In this document: positions 16,843-25,384 of the stretch, in pieces
Layout of the letters: each line of letters starts with the position of its first letter
How positions within the stretch are numbered: position 1 is the stretch's first letter
Source of the DNA: DTLC01 sp964555645
GTDB lineage: Bacteria > Verrucomicrobiota > Verrucomicrobiia > Limisphaerales > DTLC01
Direction of reading: 5' to 3'
DNA: 64,000 nucleotides
Assembly (NCBI GenBank): GCA_964555645.1
Contig: CAZKTA010000010.1
Coordinates: 1 to 64,000, forward strand
Notes under the pieces: model-generated
What the model saw: the letters and a program-made list of their open reading frames with translations, nothing else
Told to the model about the DNA's origin: nothing
Databases searched by the model: none
Made by a program: the position numbers and the translations under genes

Positions 16843-18264
16843 TTACTTGCGGGTCACTGGTTCATGTGCGAGAACTCGGGGCGCGCTGCCGAGCATGAAC
16901 TCGAGAAACTGTGTGCGGATACTTTTTGGGCCTTTGATGGTCCAGAACCAGTAGTTGAAAGCGCTGCCGGCTAGTAATGGCGCCACAACCAGCGATGCCA
17001 GGCCGAGTTGGGTTAGAGCTACAAGTGCCAGTGCCAGGCCGAGGCTGCATATGTTTGTTACCACCGTTGGGAATACAAACGGCATTTTGTTCTCGGTCGA
17101 GATAAGTGTTGTCCAGAACGAAAAATTCATTTCCAACAAAGCGTTTAGCGCCAGCAGAATCATCCATAGTCGAGGTAAAATTGTTTTGTTTGACCCAAGT
17201 TCACGCAGTGCCCAGGGGATGAAAATAATTACCCCGGCTGCGAGCGCCGTGTAAGTGAGGAACTGCAGCCAGAGCCGTGGTCTGAGGATTCGTTGTAGCG
17301 CAGCATAGTCTTCCCTTGTGCGGTACTGACCAACCAACGGCCATTTAACCGTGGTCCATACCATCGCCATGCTGCTTGAGATGCTGATCAATTGGAGCGA
17401 CAAGCCGTACTCAGCACTTGCCGCAAGCCCGAACGCAGTTTGGCAAATCAACATGTTTGCGTTGCTGCCCAAGTATGTGCTCAGGAACTGCAGACCCAGT
17501 CGCCACGTGTTCGGCCAGAGTATAGCAAGCAACTTTTTGACGTTTGTCGAGTCGGTAGAATCAGGCGGTGCACTGAGCAATGCCAGGCAACTGCGCCGTG
17601 AAAGCTGACGCTGCAGCAGGCTAGAAACAAATCCTGCGATTGGCACACTTAAAAGTCCGCCCCCGAGCAAGAGCAGGAGGCAGGCTAGACCAAGTTTCAC
17701 GCCGTATGCGAGCGTGCCGAGCTGGGCGCTCAATGTGACTTTGTTCATGCTGCGTAGGAACACGTTCCACCAACCCGCGTACAATTCCCACGCTGCACTC
17801 ACCAGTGTCACGCCCCATGCGATCCAGGTGACGGCGGGCATGGTCGTTTCGCTCACACGCACCTGTACCATGTAAGTGCCGAACCCGGCCAAAAACACAA
17901 ATGCAGCCAGGGACAACCACTTGTACAGCGTGCGCGCTGTGTGCAACAGTTCCCAGAGCAATTTGTAATTTGGGCTGCCGGCATGCTGTGCTGGGACGTA
18001 TCCTTCCGGTTTTAACTCGAGCGCGCCGCCCATGGCGTAGCTGACCGCCCGACCGATACTGACCGAAAACCCGAAGTCCAGCATCGGCACTACAGCGGCC
18101 AGGCTCAGGAATACGTAGTACATGCCGAAATCTGGTTTCGGGAGCAGCTTTATCAGCAACGGCAGTAACAGCACGCCCGAGGCAAGCCGTAGCACGTTGA
18201 AAAACCAAAACCATGCAACTGACGACCCGTACAGCCGCCTAGCGATTTTGGCAAGGTTCACCAT
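16843..18264 (-). CDS. Wzx-like polysaccharide flippase (MOP superfamily)
   Basis: Predicted integral membrane protein of about 473 residues with 12 or so hydrophobic segments. It probably flips lipid-linked glycan units across the inner membrane. The N-terminal GVLLLPLLIKLLPKPDFGMYYVFLSLAA segment, with its conserved glycine-tyrosine pattern after the first helix and the following LDFGFSVSIGRAVSYAMGG, is typical of O-antigen/teichoic acid flippases. I use the ATG at 18264; the open frame extends upstream to a TTG at 18387 but that part is not family-like. Divergent from a GT4 glycosyltransferase, which supports a surface-glycan role. Confidence 0.85.
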   Translation of the reverse strand: MVNLAKIARRLYGSSVAWFWFFNVLRLASGVLLLPLLIKLLPKPDFGMYYVFLSLAAVVPMLDFGFSVSIGRAVSYAMGGALELKPEGYVPAQHAGSPNYKLLWELLHTARTLYKWLSLAAFVFLAGFGTYMVQVRVSETTMPAVTWIAWGVTLVSAAWELYAGWWNVFLRSMNKVTLSAQLGTLAYGVKLGLACLLLLLGGGLLSVPIAGFVSSLLQRQLSRRSCLALLSAPPDSTDSTNVKKLLAILWPNTWRLGLQFLSTYLGSNANMLICQTAFGLAASAEYGLSLQLISISSSMAMVWTTVKWPLVGQYRTREDYAALQRILRPRLWLQFLTYTALAAGVIIFIPWALRELGSNKTILPRLWMILLALNALLEMNFSFWTTLISTENKMPFVFPTVVTNICSLGLALALVALTQLGLASLVVAPLLAGSAFNYWFWTIKGPKSIRTQFLEFMLGSAPRVLAHEPVTRK

Positions 18265-18483
18265 TTTGAGTTGGACGATCGAGTGCGTTTCATCTCGGGC
18301 AAAAGGGTTGGCGGTTTCCGAATCGCCGGTCAACAACGAAGCTTTGTGCAGTTGTTTTGCACGCCTTGCACATAACAATTCAGACAATTAAGTTGGCCCT
18401 GGCGCTCAACTGTAAGGGCTCAGCCAGCCGGCTGCAACCAAGCTAAGTTGGCGCGTTTGGTGGGTTTGCTTTTGGTTCGGACA

Positions 18484-19647
18484 ATGCGTGTTGCGATCAT
18501 ATTGACCGACAATCGTGAGGACAGGCGGCTTTACCACCTGCCAAAGCCGGTGTTTGGGCCCGCGCCCGAGGCGTTACTGGAGGGTTTTGCTGAGCTGGGG
18601 GAACCGGAGGTTCACATCATTTCCTGTGTGCAAAACCGGGTTTCGCCTTATGAGCGGCTTGCGCCGAACATTCATTATCACGCGTTATATGTGCCGAAGC
18701 TCGGTTGGATGCGGACCGTTTACCAAGGCTGTGTGCGCGCGGTGCGGCGCAAACTTGGTGAGTTAAATCCAGATATTGTGCATGGGCAAGGGACCGAACG
18801 CGAATGTGCACTAAGTGCTGTGTTATCTGGTTTTCCAAATGTCGTCACACTTCATGGGATTATGAGCGAAGTAGCGCGTGTGTTGAAGGCGCGCCCAGGC
18901 AGTTTTTACTGGTTTGCCGCCTTGCTTGAGCGATTCGCGTTGCGGCGTGTGGGCGGTGTGTTTTGCAACTCGGCTCACACTGAAGCTTTTGCCCGGCAGT
19001 ATGCCTCCCGAACCTGGCGTGTACCAAACGCGATTAGAGGATTTTATTTTGGTTTACCACACCAACCGCAAGTGCGCCTTGGCAAAAAATGCGTGCTCTT
19101 AAACGTAGGCACAGTTTCCGTGCACAAAAGGCAGATTGAGTTGTTAGAACTGTGCAAGAGGCTGCGTGATGATGCTGGGCTTGATTTTGAGCTACAGTTT
19201 CTTGGCGAGTGCAACAATAACGACCTTTATGCGACAAACTTTCGGCGTGCTATCGAGTCGTCGAAAAACCTGGGTTGGGCCAGCTATCACGGGCCGACGT
19301 CAGGGCCCGAAATTGTTTCATTCTACGACAGTGCTTCTGCGCTTGTGCATGTGGCCGCAACCGAATCATTTGGGCTTGTTGTTGCTGAGGCGTTGACGCG
19401 GAATCTTAAGTTGTTCGCATTTCGTGTGGGCGGTATCCCAGATATTGCCGACGGTGTGGAAGGCGCGGAGTTGGTTGCAGATGGCGACTGGGCGGAGTTG
19501 GGACGACGCATCACCGCTTGGATACGAGCTGGCTGGCCACGGCCAAAGACGGCTGCGGCAGTGATGCGTCAGCGGTATCATCCAACTGAAATCGCGCGTC
19601 ACCACATTCAAATTTATTGTGAAGTACTGGACGAACTGGGCGGCTAA
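18484..19647 (+). CDS. GT4-family glycosyltransferase
   Basis: Retaining GT-B glycosyltransferase of about 387 residues, adding a sugar from a nucleotide-sugar donor in the cytoplasm. The N-terminal domain has DIVHGQGTERECALSAV and NVVTLHG; the C-terminal Glycos_transf_1 domain has LLNVGTVSVHKRQIELLEL and the donor-binding pattern SALVHVAATESFGLVVAEAL, equivalent to the E-x7-E motif. The ATG at 18484 is chosen because the upstream extension starts at a TTG and is not family-like. It lies between the flippase and the DUF6492 gene, so a capsule or O-antigen function is likely. Donor and acceptor cannot be told from sequence. Confidence 0.9.
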   Translation: MRVAIILTDNREDRRLYHLPKPVFGPAPEALLEGFAELGEPEVHIISCVQNRVSPYERLAPNIHYHALYVPKLGWMRTVYQGCVRAVRRKLGELNPDIVHGQGTERECALSAVLSGFPNVVTLHGIMSEVARVLKARPGSFYWFAALLERFALRRVGGVFCNSAHTEAFARQYASRTWRVPNAIRGFYFGLPHQPQVRLGKKCVLLNVGTVSVHKRQIELLELCKRLRDDAGLDFELQFLGECNNNDLYATNFRRAIESSKNLGWASYHGPTSGPEIVSFYDSASALVHVAATESFGLVVAEALTRNLKLFAFRVGGIPDIADGVEGAELVADGDWAELGRRITAWIRAGWPRPKTAAAVMRQRYHPTEIARHHIQIYCEVLDELGG

Positions 19648-19736
19648 CCCAAAGCATAATCAATGTGAACAACGCTCCGGCGTATAGAGGTGCTTGCTTG
19701 TTAGGAAACGGTCACACGCGCGTTTCCTGAGAGCCA

Positions 19737-20633
19737 ATGAACGTGAGCTATCAGCAACGGAACACAAGCCAAGACAATGCCGGCGGCATGGTTAACCGGC
19801 CGCTGCAAGTTGTCACCACATGTCGTGCACGGGACTTGCCTGTGCTCGAACTAGCTGTAGCCAGGCTCCCCAAGCTCATCCCGTTTGCCGGGCTGATTGT
19901 GCTTGTACCGGAAGATGACTGTGAGCTGGTGCAGCGGCGGCTTGGTAAAAGTGCCACGGTGATTTCCGAAAAAGGGTTCATTCCGGGCTTAAGCTTGTCT
20001 GAGCTGCTTGGGTTCAATTTGCCGGGTTTCCCCGCTGGTGCAGGGTGGTATTACCAACAGTTCTTGAAGTTGCAATACGCATTTGTTCAGCCAGAAGACG
20101 ATTATTACCTGATTTGGGACGCTGACACCGTGCCACTGCGGCCGATGCGGTTCTTTGATCAGCAGGGCAGGATGTTGCTCACTCGAGCCACCGAGTTTCA
20201 CGCGCCGTACTTTGCTACTTACCGGCGGTTGATTGGCCAAGAGCCAAACCGCGAATGTTCGTTCATTGCTCAGCACATGATTGTGCAAAAATCCATTGTG
20301 CGCGAGATGCTCGAGTTGATTGAACGGCGTGTGCCAGTGCACCACAACTGGGTCTTAAAGATCATGAGTGTGCTTGAGCCAGTGCACCCGAACTTGTTCA
20401 GCGAATACGAAACCTATGGGCATTACGTCAAAAACCGGTATCCGGATCGCGTTGTGCTTGTTGAGCGGGCTTGGGAGCGCATCATCCCGCGATTTTTTGG
20501 GCGCCGCATACCAAGTGAGTCACAATTAAACCGGCTTAGTAAGCGCTACGATTACGTGTCGTTCGAACGCGGCTATGCAAAATGGCGTGCGTTGAGATTA
20601 CTTGTTACAGAAAGACTGTTGCGCATGCGCTAA
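19737..20633 (+). CDS. DUF6492-family protein, putative glycosyltransferase
   Basis: Protein of 298 residues resembling the DUF6492 family found in polysaccharide clusters. It has a GT-A-like core: a Rossmann-type start (PLQVVTTCRARDLPVL), then YYLIWDADTVPLRPM, in which DAD is a candidate DxD metal/nucleotide-sugar site, and GWYYQQFLKLQYAF before it. No signal peptide or membrane helix is seen, so it is probably cytoplasmic. An alternative start is the ATG at 19788, which would remove a 17-residue polar leader. It follows the GT4 gene by 89 bp on the same strand. Transferase activity is inferred from the fold and context. Confidence 0.8.
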   Translation: MNVSYQQRNTSQDNAGGMVNRPLQVVTTCRARDLPVLELAVARLPKLIPFAGLIVLVPEDDCELVQRRLGKSATVISEKGFIPGLSLSELLGFNLPGFPAGAGWYYQQFLKLQYAFVQPEDDYYLIWDADTVPLRPMRFFDQQGRMLLTRATEFHAPYFATYRRLIGQEPNRECSFIAQHMIVQKSIVREMLELIERRVPVHHNWVLKIMSVLEPVHPNLFSEYETYGHYVKNRYPDRVVLVERAWERIIPRFFGRRIPSESQLNRLSKRYDYVSFERGYAKWRALRLLVTERLLRMR

Positions 20634-20720
20634 CATAGGCACCGGTTTAGGCAAGCGTTTCTTGCACGCGCATTGCCCACTGGGCCACACAGGTGAAGAA
20701 GCCAAACACGACCCTCAAGC

Positions 20721-20740
20721 AAAAGCAGGTGCCTGCTTTT
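20721..20740. terminator. Bidirectional intrinsic terminator
   Basis: AAAAGCAGG/CCTGCTTTT (20721-20729 and 20732-20740) forms a 9-bp perfect stem with a 2-base centre. Being flanked by A's and T's it can work on both strands. It lies between the convergent DUF6492 gene and infA. Confidence 0.72.
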
Positions 20741-20781
20741 AACAGGTCGTTGTGTGTTAAGCCAGCCAGAGCAATTCTTGC

Positions 20782-21000
20782 TTATCCGTGCCGATATGTG
20801 ATGCGCGCTTTGCCAAGGTCGTATGGCGACATTTGGACGCTGACTTTGTCGCCCACGCTGATGCGGATAAAGTTCTTGCGCATCTTACCTGAGATATGCG
20901 CGAGCACAACGTGCCCATTGGGCAGCGCCACACGAAACATCGTGCCCGGCAACACTTGAGTTACTGAACCAATCAATTCAATCGGTTCTTCTTTCGCCAT
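20782..21000 (-). CDS. infA: Translation initiation factor IF-1
   Basis: Essential 72-residue S1/OB-fold protein that binds the ribosomal A site during initiation. It reads MAKEEPIELIGSV, then LPGTMFRVALPNGH, the conserved SGKMRKNFIRI loop and GDKVSVQMSPYDL, ending ITYRHG. The ATG at 21000 gives exactly the family length; an upstream in-frame start would add five residues. It stands alone here, not in the spc ribosomal operon where many bacteria keep it. It terminates at the shared hairpin 20721-20740. Confidence 0.96.
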   Translation of the reverse strand: MAKEEPIELIGSVTQVLPGTMFRVALPNGHVVLAHISGKMRKNFIRISVGDKVSVQMSPYDLGKARITYRHG

Positions 21001-21243
21001 GCGAGCAAGGTTCATTTACTGCAAAAGCTGTCAAAAGTAAATGCCACGCTCACGGCTTAAAATCAACCACCTTTTTAAGCCCAAAGCCAGTCCTAGGGTT
21101 TTGCGTATTTACACGTCGGGTAAAACCACAGAGCTGGACTTGTACTTTGCGATTATTCATCAGGTTTTCATTGGTCGTCTTGTGAGCCAGAAAAACTGCT
21201 TGGCGTGTGTGGCCTGAGCGGGTTAAAGTCGTCGCCGAAACGT

Positions 21244-21525
21244 ATGAAGACCAATCCACTAATAACTTTTTTGTTGGGCGTACTGATTGTTGGTGCTGTG
21301 ATCACATTTGGGCTTGCGTTAGGCTACGAACGCAATTTCCGCCGGCTCAGGACGTTGGAAATGCAAGCTGCTCAAATCCAAAATACGGGCATGATTATTA
21401 GCTCGTTAATCAACGATACAATCGAGTACAGCAAGAAAAACCCGGCTGTCACAACAATCTTGCAACGCGCCGGTGTGCCACAACAAGTTCTTGCTCAACC
21501 GACTACGCCCACACGCGCACGTTAA
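21244..21525 (+). CDS. Small single-pass membrane protein
   Basis: Protein of 93 residues with one N-terminal transmembrane helix (ITFLLGVLIVGAVITFGLAL). A helical, polar periplasmic or cytoplasmic part follows (RRLRTLEMQAAQIQNTGMI), then the phrase LINDTIEYSKKNPAVTTILQRAG and a proline-rich tail. I do not recognise a named family. The EYSKxNP-xx-xIL phrase is shared in outline with the next gene, suggesting a duplicated pair. Start chosen at the ATG at 21244, which places the helix right at the N-terminus. Confidence 0.65.
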   Translation: MKTNPLITFLLGVLIVGAVITFGLALGYERNFRRLRTLEMQAAQIQNTGMIISSLINDTIEYSKKNPAVTTILQRAGVPQQVLAQPTTPTRAR

Positions 21526-21548
21526 CCCCACAGCAATTTGTTCGACCT

Positions 21549-21926
21549 ATGGAACCGTCACAAAATCAAACACCAGGTCAACAGCCCACCACTTCAAGCA
21601 ACAACGACTTGCGAACGGAGTTTGCATCATTGCAACGGCTGTTAATTGGCGTGCTGGTAGCAAACCTGTTCATAGGCGGCGCGTTGGGACTGTATTTGTT
21701 GCGCCAATTGTTTGCAACTAACCGGCGTGCGGTCGAACTGAGCCGGTACGTTGAAAACTACCGGACAAACGCGCAGCCGCAGGTTCAAATGCTTGTGAAC
21801 AGCCTGCAGGCATTTGCAAAGACAAACGCAGATTTCAATCCCATCCTGGCCAAATACAACCTGTTGCAAACCAGCCCGCAAACACAAGCCGTTCCTGTTG
21901 TTCCCGCCCCTGCACAGCGACAGTAG
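21549..21926 (+). CDS. Small single-pass membrane protein, likely paralogue of the preceding gene
   Basis: Protein of 125 residues with a polar N-terminus, a transmembrane helix (LLIGVLVANLFIGGALGLYLL), then a helical region and the phrase LVNSLQAFAKTNADFNPILAKYN. That phrase parallels the EYSKKNPAVTTIL region of the gene 23 bp upstream. The two share strand, spacing and architecture and are probably co-transcribed. Family and role are unrecognised; the architecture (helix plus alpha-helical tail) would suit a scaffold or a subunit of a membrane complex. Confidence 0.65.
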   Translation: MEPSQNQTPGQQPTTSSNNDLRTEFASLQRLLIGVLVANLFIGGALGLYLLRQLFATNRRAVELSRYVENYRTNAQPQVQMLVNSLQAFAKTNADFNPILAKYNLLQTSPQTQAVPVVPAPAQRQ

Positions 21927-21967
21927 CCCGGCGCAACGCCAGTAAATCTGAGGGTGCACTTGCCGGG

Positions 21968-22390
21968 TTATGCCTTAGGGAGCGTGGTCGCCTGGTTTGC
22001 GGGCTTTAGCGCCACCCCGCAGGCCGGGCAGTACCGTGACCCTGGCGGACAGACGGTTTTGCATGCGGCACATTGCATGTGTGCTGCTCGGTGCCGTCTG
22101 TGGATGATCAAGTTCCGCGCGTACGGGATCCAAGTAAATGCATACGCGAAAATGAATACCGAATCCCTGCGCCAGACCGAGTAGGCAAATAACAATGACG
22201 CACCTGCCAGGCTCAGCCACCAAAAGGCTGCAGGCACAACCACTTGTTTACGCCGTTCGGTTGCGTACCACTGTACCAGGAACCGCGAAAAAAACACCGC
22301 GTTACCAAGCCAGCCCACGACCTTCCAGAAATGCCATGTTATGCCGAAAAGTTTGCCGTCGTGCCAAACCAAATTAAACAGCCAGTCCAT
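21968..22390 (-). CDS. Lipid-A-disaccharide-synthase N-domain-like membrane protein with C-terminal zinc ribbon
   Basis: Protein of 140 residues. The first 90 form the LAB_N fold of three or four short helices: HFWKVVGWLGNAVFFSRFLVQW, then TERRKQVVVPAAFWWLSLAG and DSVFIFAYAF. Free-standing LAB_N proteins occur beside lipid A and glycosyltransferase genes. The C-terminus adds CAACKTVCPPGSRYCPACG, a CxxC...CxxC zinc ribbon, on the side after the last helix. I have not seen this combination as a standard architecture. Convergent with the small membrane protein pair. Function unknown; association with lipid-linked sugar enzymes is inferred from the LAB_N part. Confidence 0.83.
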   Translation of the reverse strand: MDWLFNLVWHDGKLFGITWHFWKVVGWLGNAVFFSRFLVQWYATERRKQVVVPAAFWWLSLAGASLLFAYSVWRRDSVFIFAYAFTWIPYARNLIIHRRHRAAHMQCAACKTVCPPGSRYCPACGVALKPANQATTLPKA

Positions 22391-22784
22391 ACTGCTTTCA
22401 GCTTAGCTGGGTCGGCCAGCCCGCCGAAAGCCCAAATAAAGTCTGCAGGGGCTGCGTCAATTGTAGCAAACTACCAGCCAATTTTCCGGGGCACGGGACG
22501 ACCCCGCCCTTAGAATCTTTTGTTATGTCCGTATGGTCTCACGCGTCCGGAAGGTAAACCGCAAAGACGCGGAAGCACAGAGTCTGTAAGGACTAAAACT
22601 GAACCGAACACGCTGGCCACATCTTGCTGACGGATGAAGCTTGGTGCTATTCCATCAAATCAGTCGCCCCAAACGGTGCACAAACAACAATAAAAACACA
22701 AGGACAACATAAAGCTTTTGCGATCTGTGCGTCCTTTTGTGGCAATTTACCGGCATACCGCGCAGACGCAGAGCCTATGCGGAG
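22391..22784. other. Non-coding stretch with degenerate CGCAAAGACGC-like repeats
   Basis: No gene is supported. Around 22558 ACCGCAAAGACGCGGAAGC and around 22756 ACCGCGCAGACGCAGAGCC are two loosely related copies of a motif common in the intergenic DNA of environmental bacteria. A TGGTCTCACGCGTCCGG phrase near 22532 recurs in altered form inside the repeat unit at 22881-23002. Confidence 0.5.
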
Positions 22785-22866
22785 GGTAGGGACGCGCCGC
22801 CGATATGTCTGAACCGAAGTCTGCGCAGGGGCGTTTGTGCGGACGCCTCGGCAAGGCAGCCCTACC
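22785..22866. repeat. Palindromic repeat unit 1 (GGTAGGG/CCCTACC ends)
   Basis: An 82-bp unit that starts GGTAGGGACG and ends in CCCTACC, a 7-bp terminal inverted repeat. It is separated from unit 2 by exactly 14 nt. No protein is encoded. Confidence 0.72.
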
Positions 22867-22880
22867 AAATTCGTTCAAAA

Positions 22881-23002
22881 GGTAGGGACGCACGGCCTCA
22901 TGCGTCTGGGTCTTTCTGTCTCATGTTCCCGACTTTTTGTGGCAGACATGCATGGTCTCATGCATCTGGACATTTCGGTCGGCTCGGCGAGCCGACCCTA
23001 CC
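22881..23002. repeat. Palindromic repeat unit 2 (GGTAGGG/CCCTACC ends)
   Basis: A 122-bp unit starting GGTAGGGACG and ending CCCTACC. Near its right end GTCGGCTC-GGC-GAGCCGAC forms a perfect hairpin. A 14-nt A/T-rich spacer precedes it and another follows it. Confidence 0.75.
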
Positions 23003-23016
23003 ACGCAAAATACAAT

Positions 23017-23161
23017 GGTAGGGACGGCTGGCCCAGCCGTCCGCAATCCACTGGAGGGCCGACTTCAACGTCGGCCGAGTCGTTGGCGCGGGTGGAACCG
23101 CGCCCTCCAATGGAATCCACGACCGCGTAGCCACAGACGCCTCGGTCCCGCAGGTGCGGGA
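23017..23161. repeat. Palindromic repeat unit 3, right end missing
   Basis: Starts GGTAGGGACGG and is about 93% identical to the complete copy at 28695-28850, but stops matching after GCGGGAC and lacks the closing CCTACC. Internal inverted repeats are GGACGGCTGG/CCAGCCGTCC, GCCGAC/GTCGGC, GGAGGGC/GCCCTCC (long range) and GTCCCGCA/TGCGGGAC. Confidence 0.8.
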
Positions 23162-23472
23162 CAGGTGTGTTCCCAAGCCAATTTTTGGGGTTTAGTAGGC
23201 TGGACAGTGCGTTGCCCACTGCGCATGGAGTTAACGCTCTGGCTTTTGGCAATGATGCAATTCCAAACCGCAACGGGTATTAACAAGCGGTTCTATGACT
23301 GGCCTGCGTGGATTAGTGCCGATCTGTTTTTCCATCCAAACGATGCAGCGCGCCGCACAGCAACCCTACCACCAGATCAGGATTAGCCCGGGCTTTTTCT
23401 CGCTGATACCGAGGACAAATCTGTGTTTGTCAGGCTTTTGGTTGTGTGTCCGGTACGCCGGATTTGGAAATG
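23162..23472. other. Spacer between the repeat array and the TlpA-like gene
   Basis: About 310 bases downstream of the TlpA-like gene on its strand. I see no gene, convincing terminator or repeat here. Confidence 0.4.
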
Positions 23473-24609
23473 TCACTCGGCCAAAAGTTTTTCGACTTTT
23501 GCTTCGAGATCTGCACGTGCGTTTAGGTCGCGCAAGTTACCCTTTTTGTCTACAAGCCACATCGTCGGTATGCGGTGTATCTCGAATTCTACGGCGTACT
23601 TGTTCTGCCAGAATTTACCGTCGAAATACTGCGGCCAGGTAATTTTGTATTCTTTGATGAAGTCGTCGAGTCGCGCCTTGTCTTGTTGACGGTCGAAACT
23701 GATGCCGATGATTTCAAATCCCTTCGGGTGCAGTTTTTCGTATGTTTTGACTACGTTTGGCATCTCGACAACGCAGGGTCTGCACCATGTTGCCCAGAAA
23801 TCTATGAGGACAACCTTGCCCTTGAGCTTTTCTAGGTTAACTTCCTGGCCGTCTAGTGCGGTGAACTTGAGCGGGATGGGTTTGCCCAGCATGTCGAACT
23901 TTTTAAGCGTTGCACGCGCTTCGTCTTTGACTTGTTGCGGTGCGCCGCCGTCAACGATTTCTTTAAGTAACGGCCGCGCTTTTTCGGGTGGATACTGGTG
24001 CGCAATTTCGGATAACATCTGCCATACCTCGGCTCTGTCCGGGAATTCTTTCTGTAAGGTGCGTACATCTTTCTCGAAGGCAGCAGCAGCTTCGATCGGG
24101 TCCTTGGTGTCGCGGGCCAGAGCTATGAACTGAATCTGGCTACTGCGGATTTCAAATTTGTCGTCTGGCGATAAGCCGGGTTGTTTGAGCAATTCGTCTG
24201 CGGTGGCGATTAATCGCACGCGTTGGTTTGTTGCACCTGTCAACACAGCCGCTGCCAACAGACCGTACTCAGCCTGCCGCGCTCTAAATGCATTTGTATG
24301 GTTGGGGAACCGCGTGTAAAACTCCTTGGCCTTGTCTGCGCCTGCCTCAGCAAACTGCCTGTATTTGGCCCTGAACTGGGCGATTTGTTCATCGGTGGGC
24401 TGGATAATCTGCCATTCGATGGGCGGCTGCGGCGCCTGGAGCGCGTTCTCAAGCTCGGCCCAGGCTGCATCAGCTGCATTTGTCTGCGGTTTATCGGCTT
24501 CAACTGCTGTTGCGTTGAGCTGACACACACAAAGTATAGCTGCACTAATTAACATTCCACCCAAACCGCGCATGGCGATTTGGCCGGGGAAAATTCGAAA
24601 GGTAAGCAT
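23473..24609 (-). CDS. TlpA/ResA-like thioredoxin-domain protein, exported
   Basis: Thiol-disulfide oxidoreductase-like protein of 378 residues, probably periplasmic. An N-terminal hydrophobic segment (GGMLISAAILCVCQLNATA) acts as signal or anchor. About 200 residues of helical, TPR-like sequence follow. The C-terminal redoxin domain has KGKVVLIDFWATWCRPCVVEMP with the CRPC active site (about residue 275), GISFDRQ, and the cis-proline loop HRIPTMWLVDKKG. The usual role of such proteins is to reduce disulfides in cytochrome c maturation or in cell-surface proteins; the partner here is unknown. Start could be 24609 or the ATG at 24573, which would give a more compact signal peptide. Confidence 0.88.
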   Translation of the reverse strand: MLTFRIFPGQIAMRGLGGMLISAAILCVCQLNATAVEADKPQTNAADAAWAELENALQAPQPPIEWQIIQPTDEQIAQFRAKYRQFAEAGADKAKEFYTRFPNHTNAFRARQAEYGLLAAAVLTGATNQRVRLIATADELLKQPGLSPDDKFEIRSSQIQFIALARDTKDPIEAAAAFEKDVRTLQKEFPDRAEVWQMLSEIAHQYPPEKARPLLKEIVDGGAPQQVKDEARATLKKFDMLGKPIPLKFTALDGQEVNLEKLKGKVVLIDFWATWCRPCVVEMPNVVKTYEKLHPKGFEIIGISFDRQQDKARLDDFIKEYKITWPQYFDGKFWQNKYAVEFEIHRIPTMWLVDKKGNLRDLNARADLEAKVEKLLAE

Positions 24610-24759
24610 TGTGTTTGTATTGGTTGGCCAAACAATACGCCCTTTGCACGCAAATGCAAGCGGCTTTCTTGAAAAACTTTTAACCGGTTAATCTACAACC
24701 ACTTGCCAAGCCAAGAAAAATGTTGTCCACACCCATCAAACAAGTGAATTTATCGAGCC

Positions 24760-25116
24760 ATGAATTACGTGTTGGCCGGCTTGATCGGGCTGCTCGGCGG
24801 TCTGAGCAGCGGCATGTTCGGTGTCGGTGGCGGTGTTGTTATGGTGCCGGCGATGATCTATCTCATGCGGCTGACACCGCACCAGGCGGTGGCAACATCG
24901 TTAATTGTGATTGTACCAACGGCGTTGGTTGGCGCGCTCAAACACAACCATGCCGGAAACGTTGTCTGGCAGATCGGGTTTGCCCTTGTGCCCACGGCAC
25001 TTTTGGGCGGGTTCATGGGCGCGTGGCTAGCGCAATTTCTCAAGGGTGACGATCTCAAGCGCGCTTTTGGCGGATTCCTGATTTTGGTTGGGCTACGGTT
25101 GCTCTTTTTCAAGTGA
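24760..25116 (+). CDS. TauE/SafE-like (TSUP) transporter, single-repeat form
   Basis: Membrane protein of 118 residues, half the length of classic TauE/SafE exporters, which carry the motif twice. It shows the family start GLIGLLGGLSSGMFGVGGGVVMVPAMIYL, the second-helix phrase PHQAVATSLIVIVPTALVGA, and the final RAFGGFLILVGLRLLF. Four helices are predicted by eye. Such single-repeat proteins would need to dimerise. Substrates of the family are sulfite or other organosulfur anions; the ion here is unknown. The gene is divergent from the TlpA-like gene. Confidence 0.85.
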   Translation: MNYVLAGLIGLLGGLSSGMFGVGGGVVMVPAMIYLMRLTPHQAVATSLIVIVPTALVGALKHNHAGNVVWQIGFALVPTALLGGFMGAWLAQFLKGDDLKRAFGGFLILVGLRLLFFK

Positions 25117-25180
25117 ACTGAGCGCACGGCAGGCACGCTTACGCTTCCTTTAAAGCAGGGAAGTCACCATAAACTGTTCT

Positions 25181-25384
25181 CTACCCGCCTGCTACCACCC
25201 TGACAATCTCGAGTTTATCACCTGCGTTAAGAATGCGCTTCGGAAACTCCGATGGTGAGACAGCCTCACCGTTGTGCTCGACTACAACACTACGGGGCAG
25301 AAACCCTTGCGCAACGAGGAATTCTTCGATTGTGCAAGGTACCTTGGCCTCCACAGGTTTGCCGTTTGCAATCACGGTTTTCAT
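25181..25384 (-). CDS. thiS: Sulfur carrier protein ThiS
   Basis: Ubiquitin-like sulfur carrier of 67 residues for the thiazole part of thiamine. It ends in the required diglycine (VRVVAGG), which is adenylated by ThiF and thiocarboxylated. Other family features are the ANGKPVE start, TIEEFLVAQGF and SVVVEHNGEAVSPSEF. It overlaps the upstream phosphoesterase gene by 4 bp (ATGA), so it is the last gene of the thiH operon. thiG, the thiazole synthase that normally sits next to thiS, is not in this window. Confidence 0.93.
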   Translation of the reverse strand: MKTVIANGKPVEAKVPCTIEEFLVAQGFLPRSVVVEHNGEAVSPSEFPKRILNAGDKLEIVRVVAGG

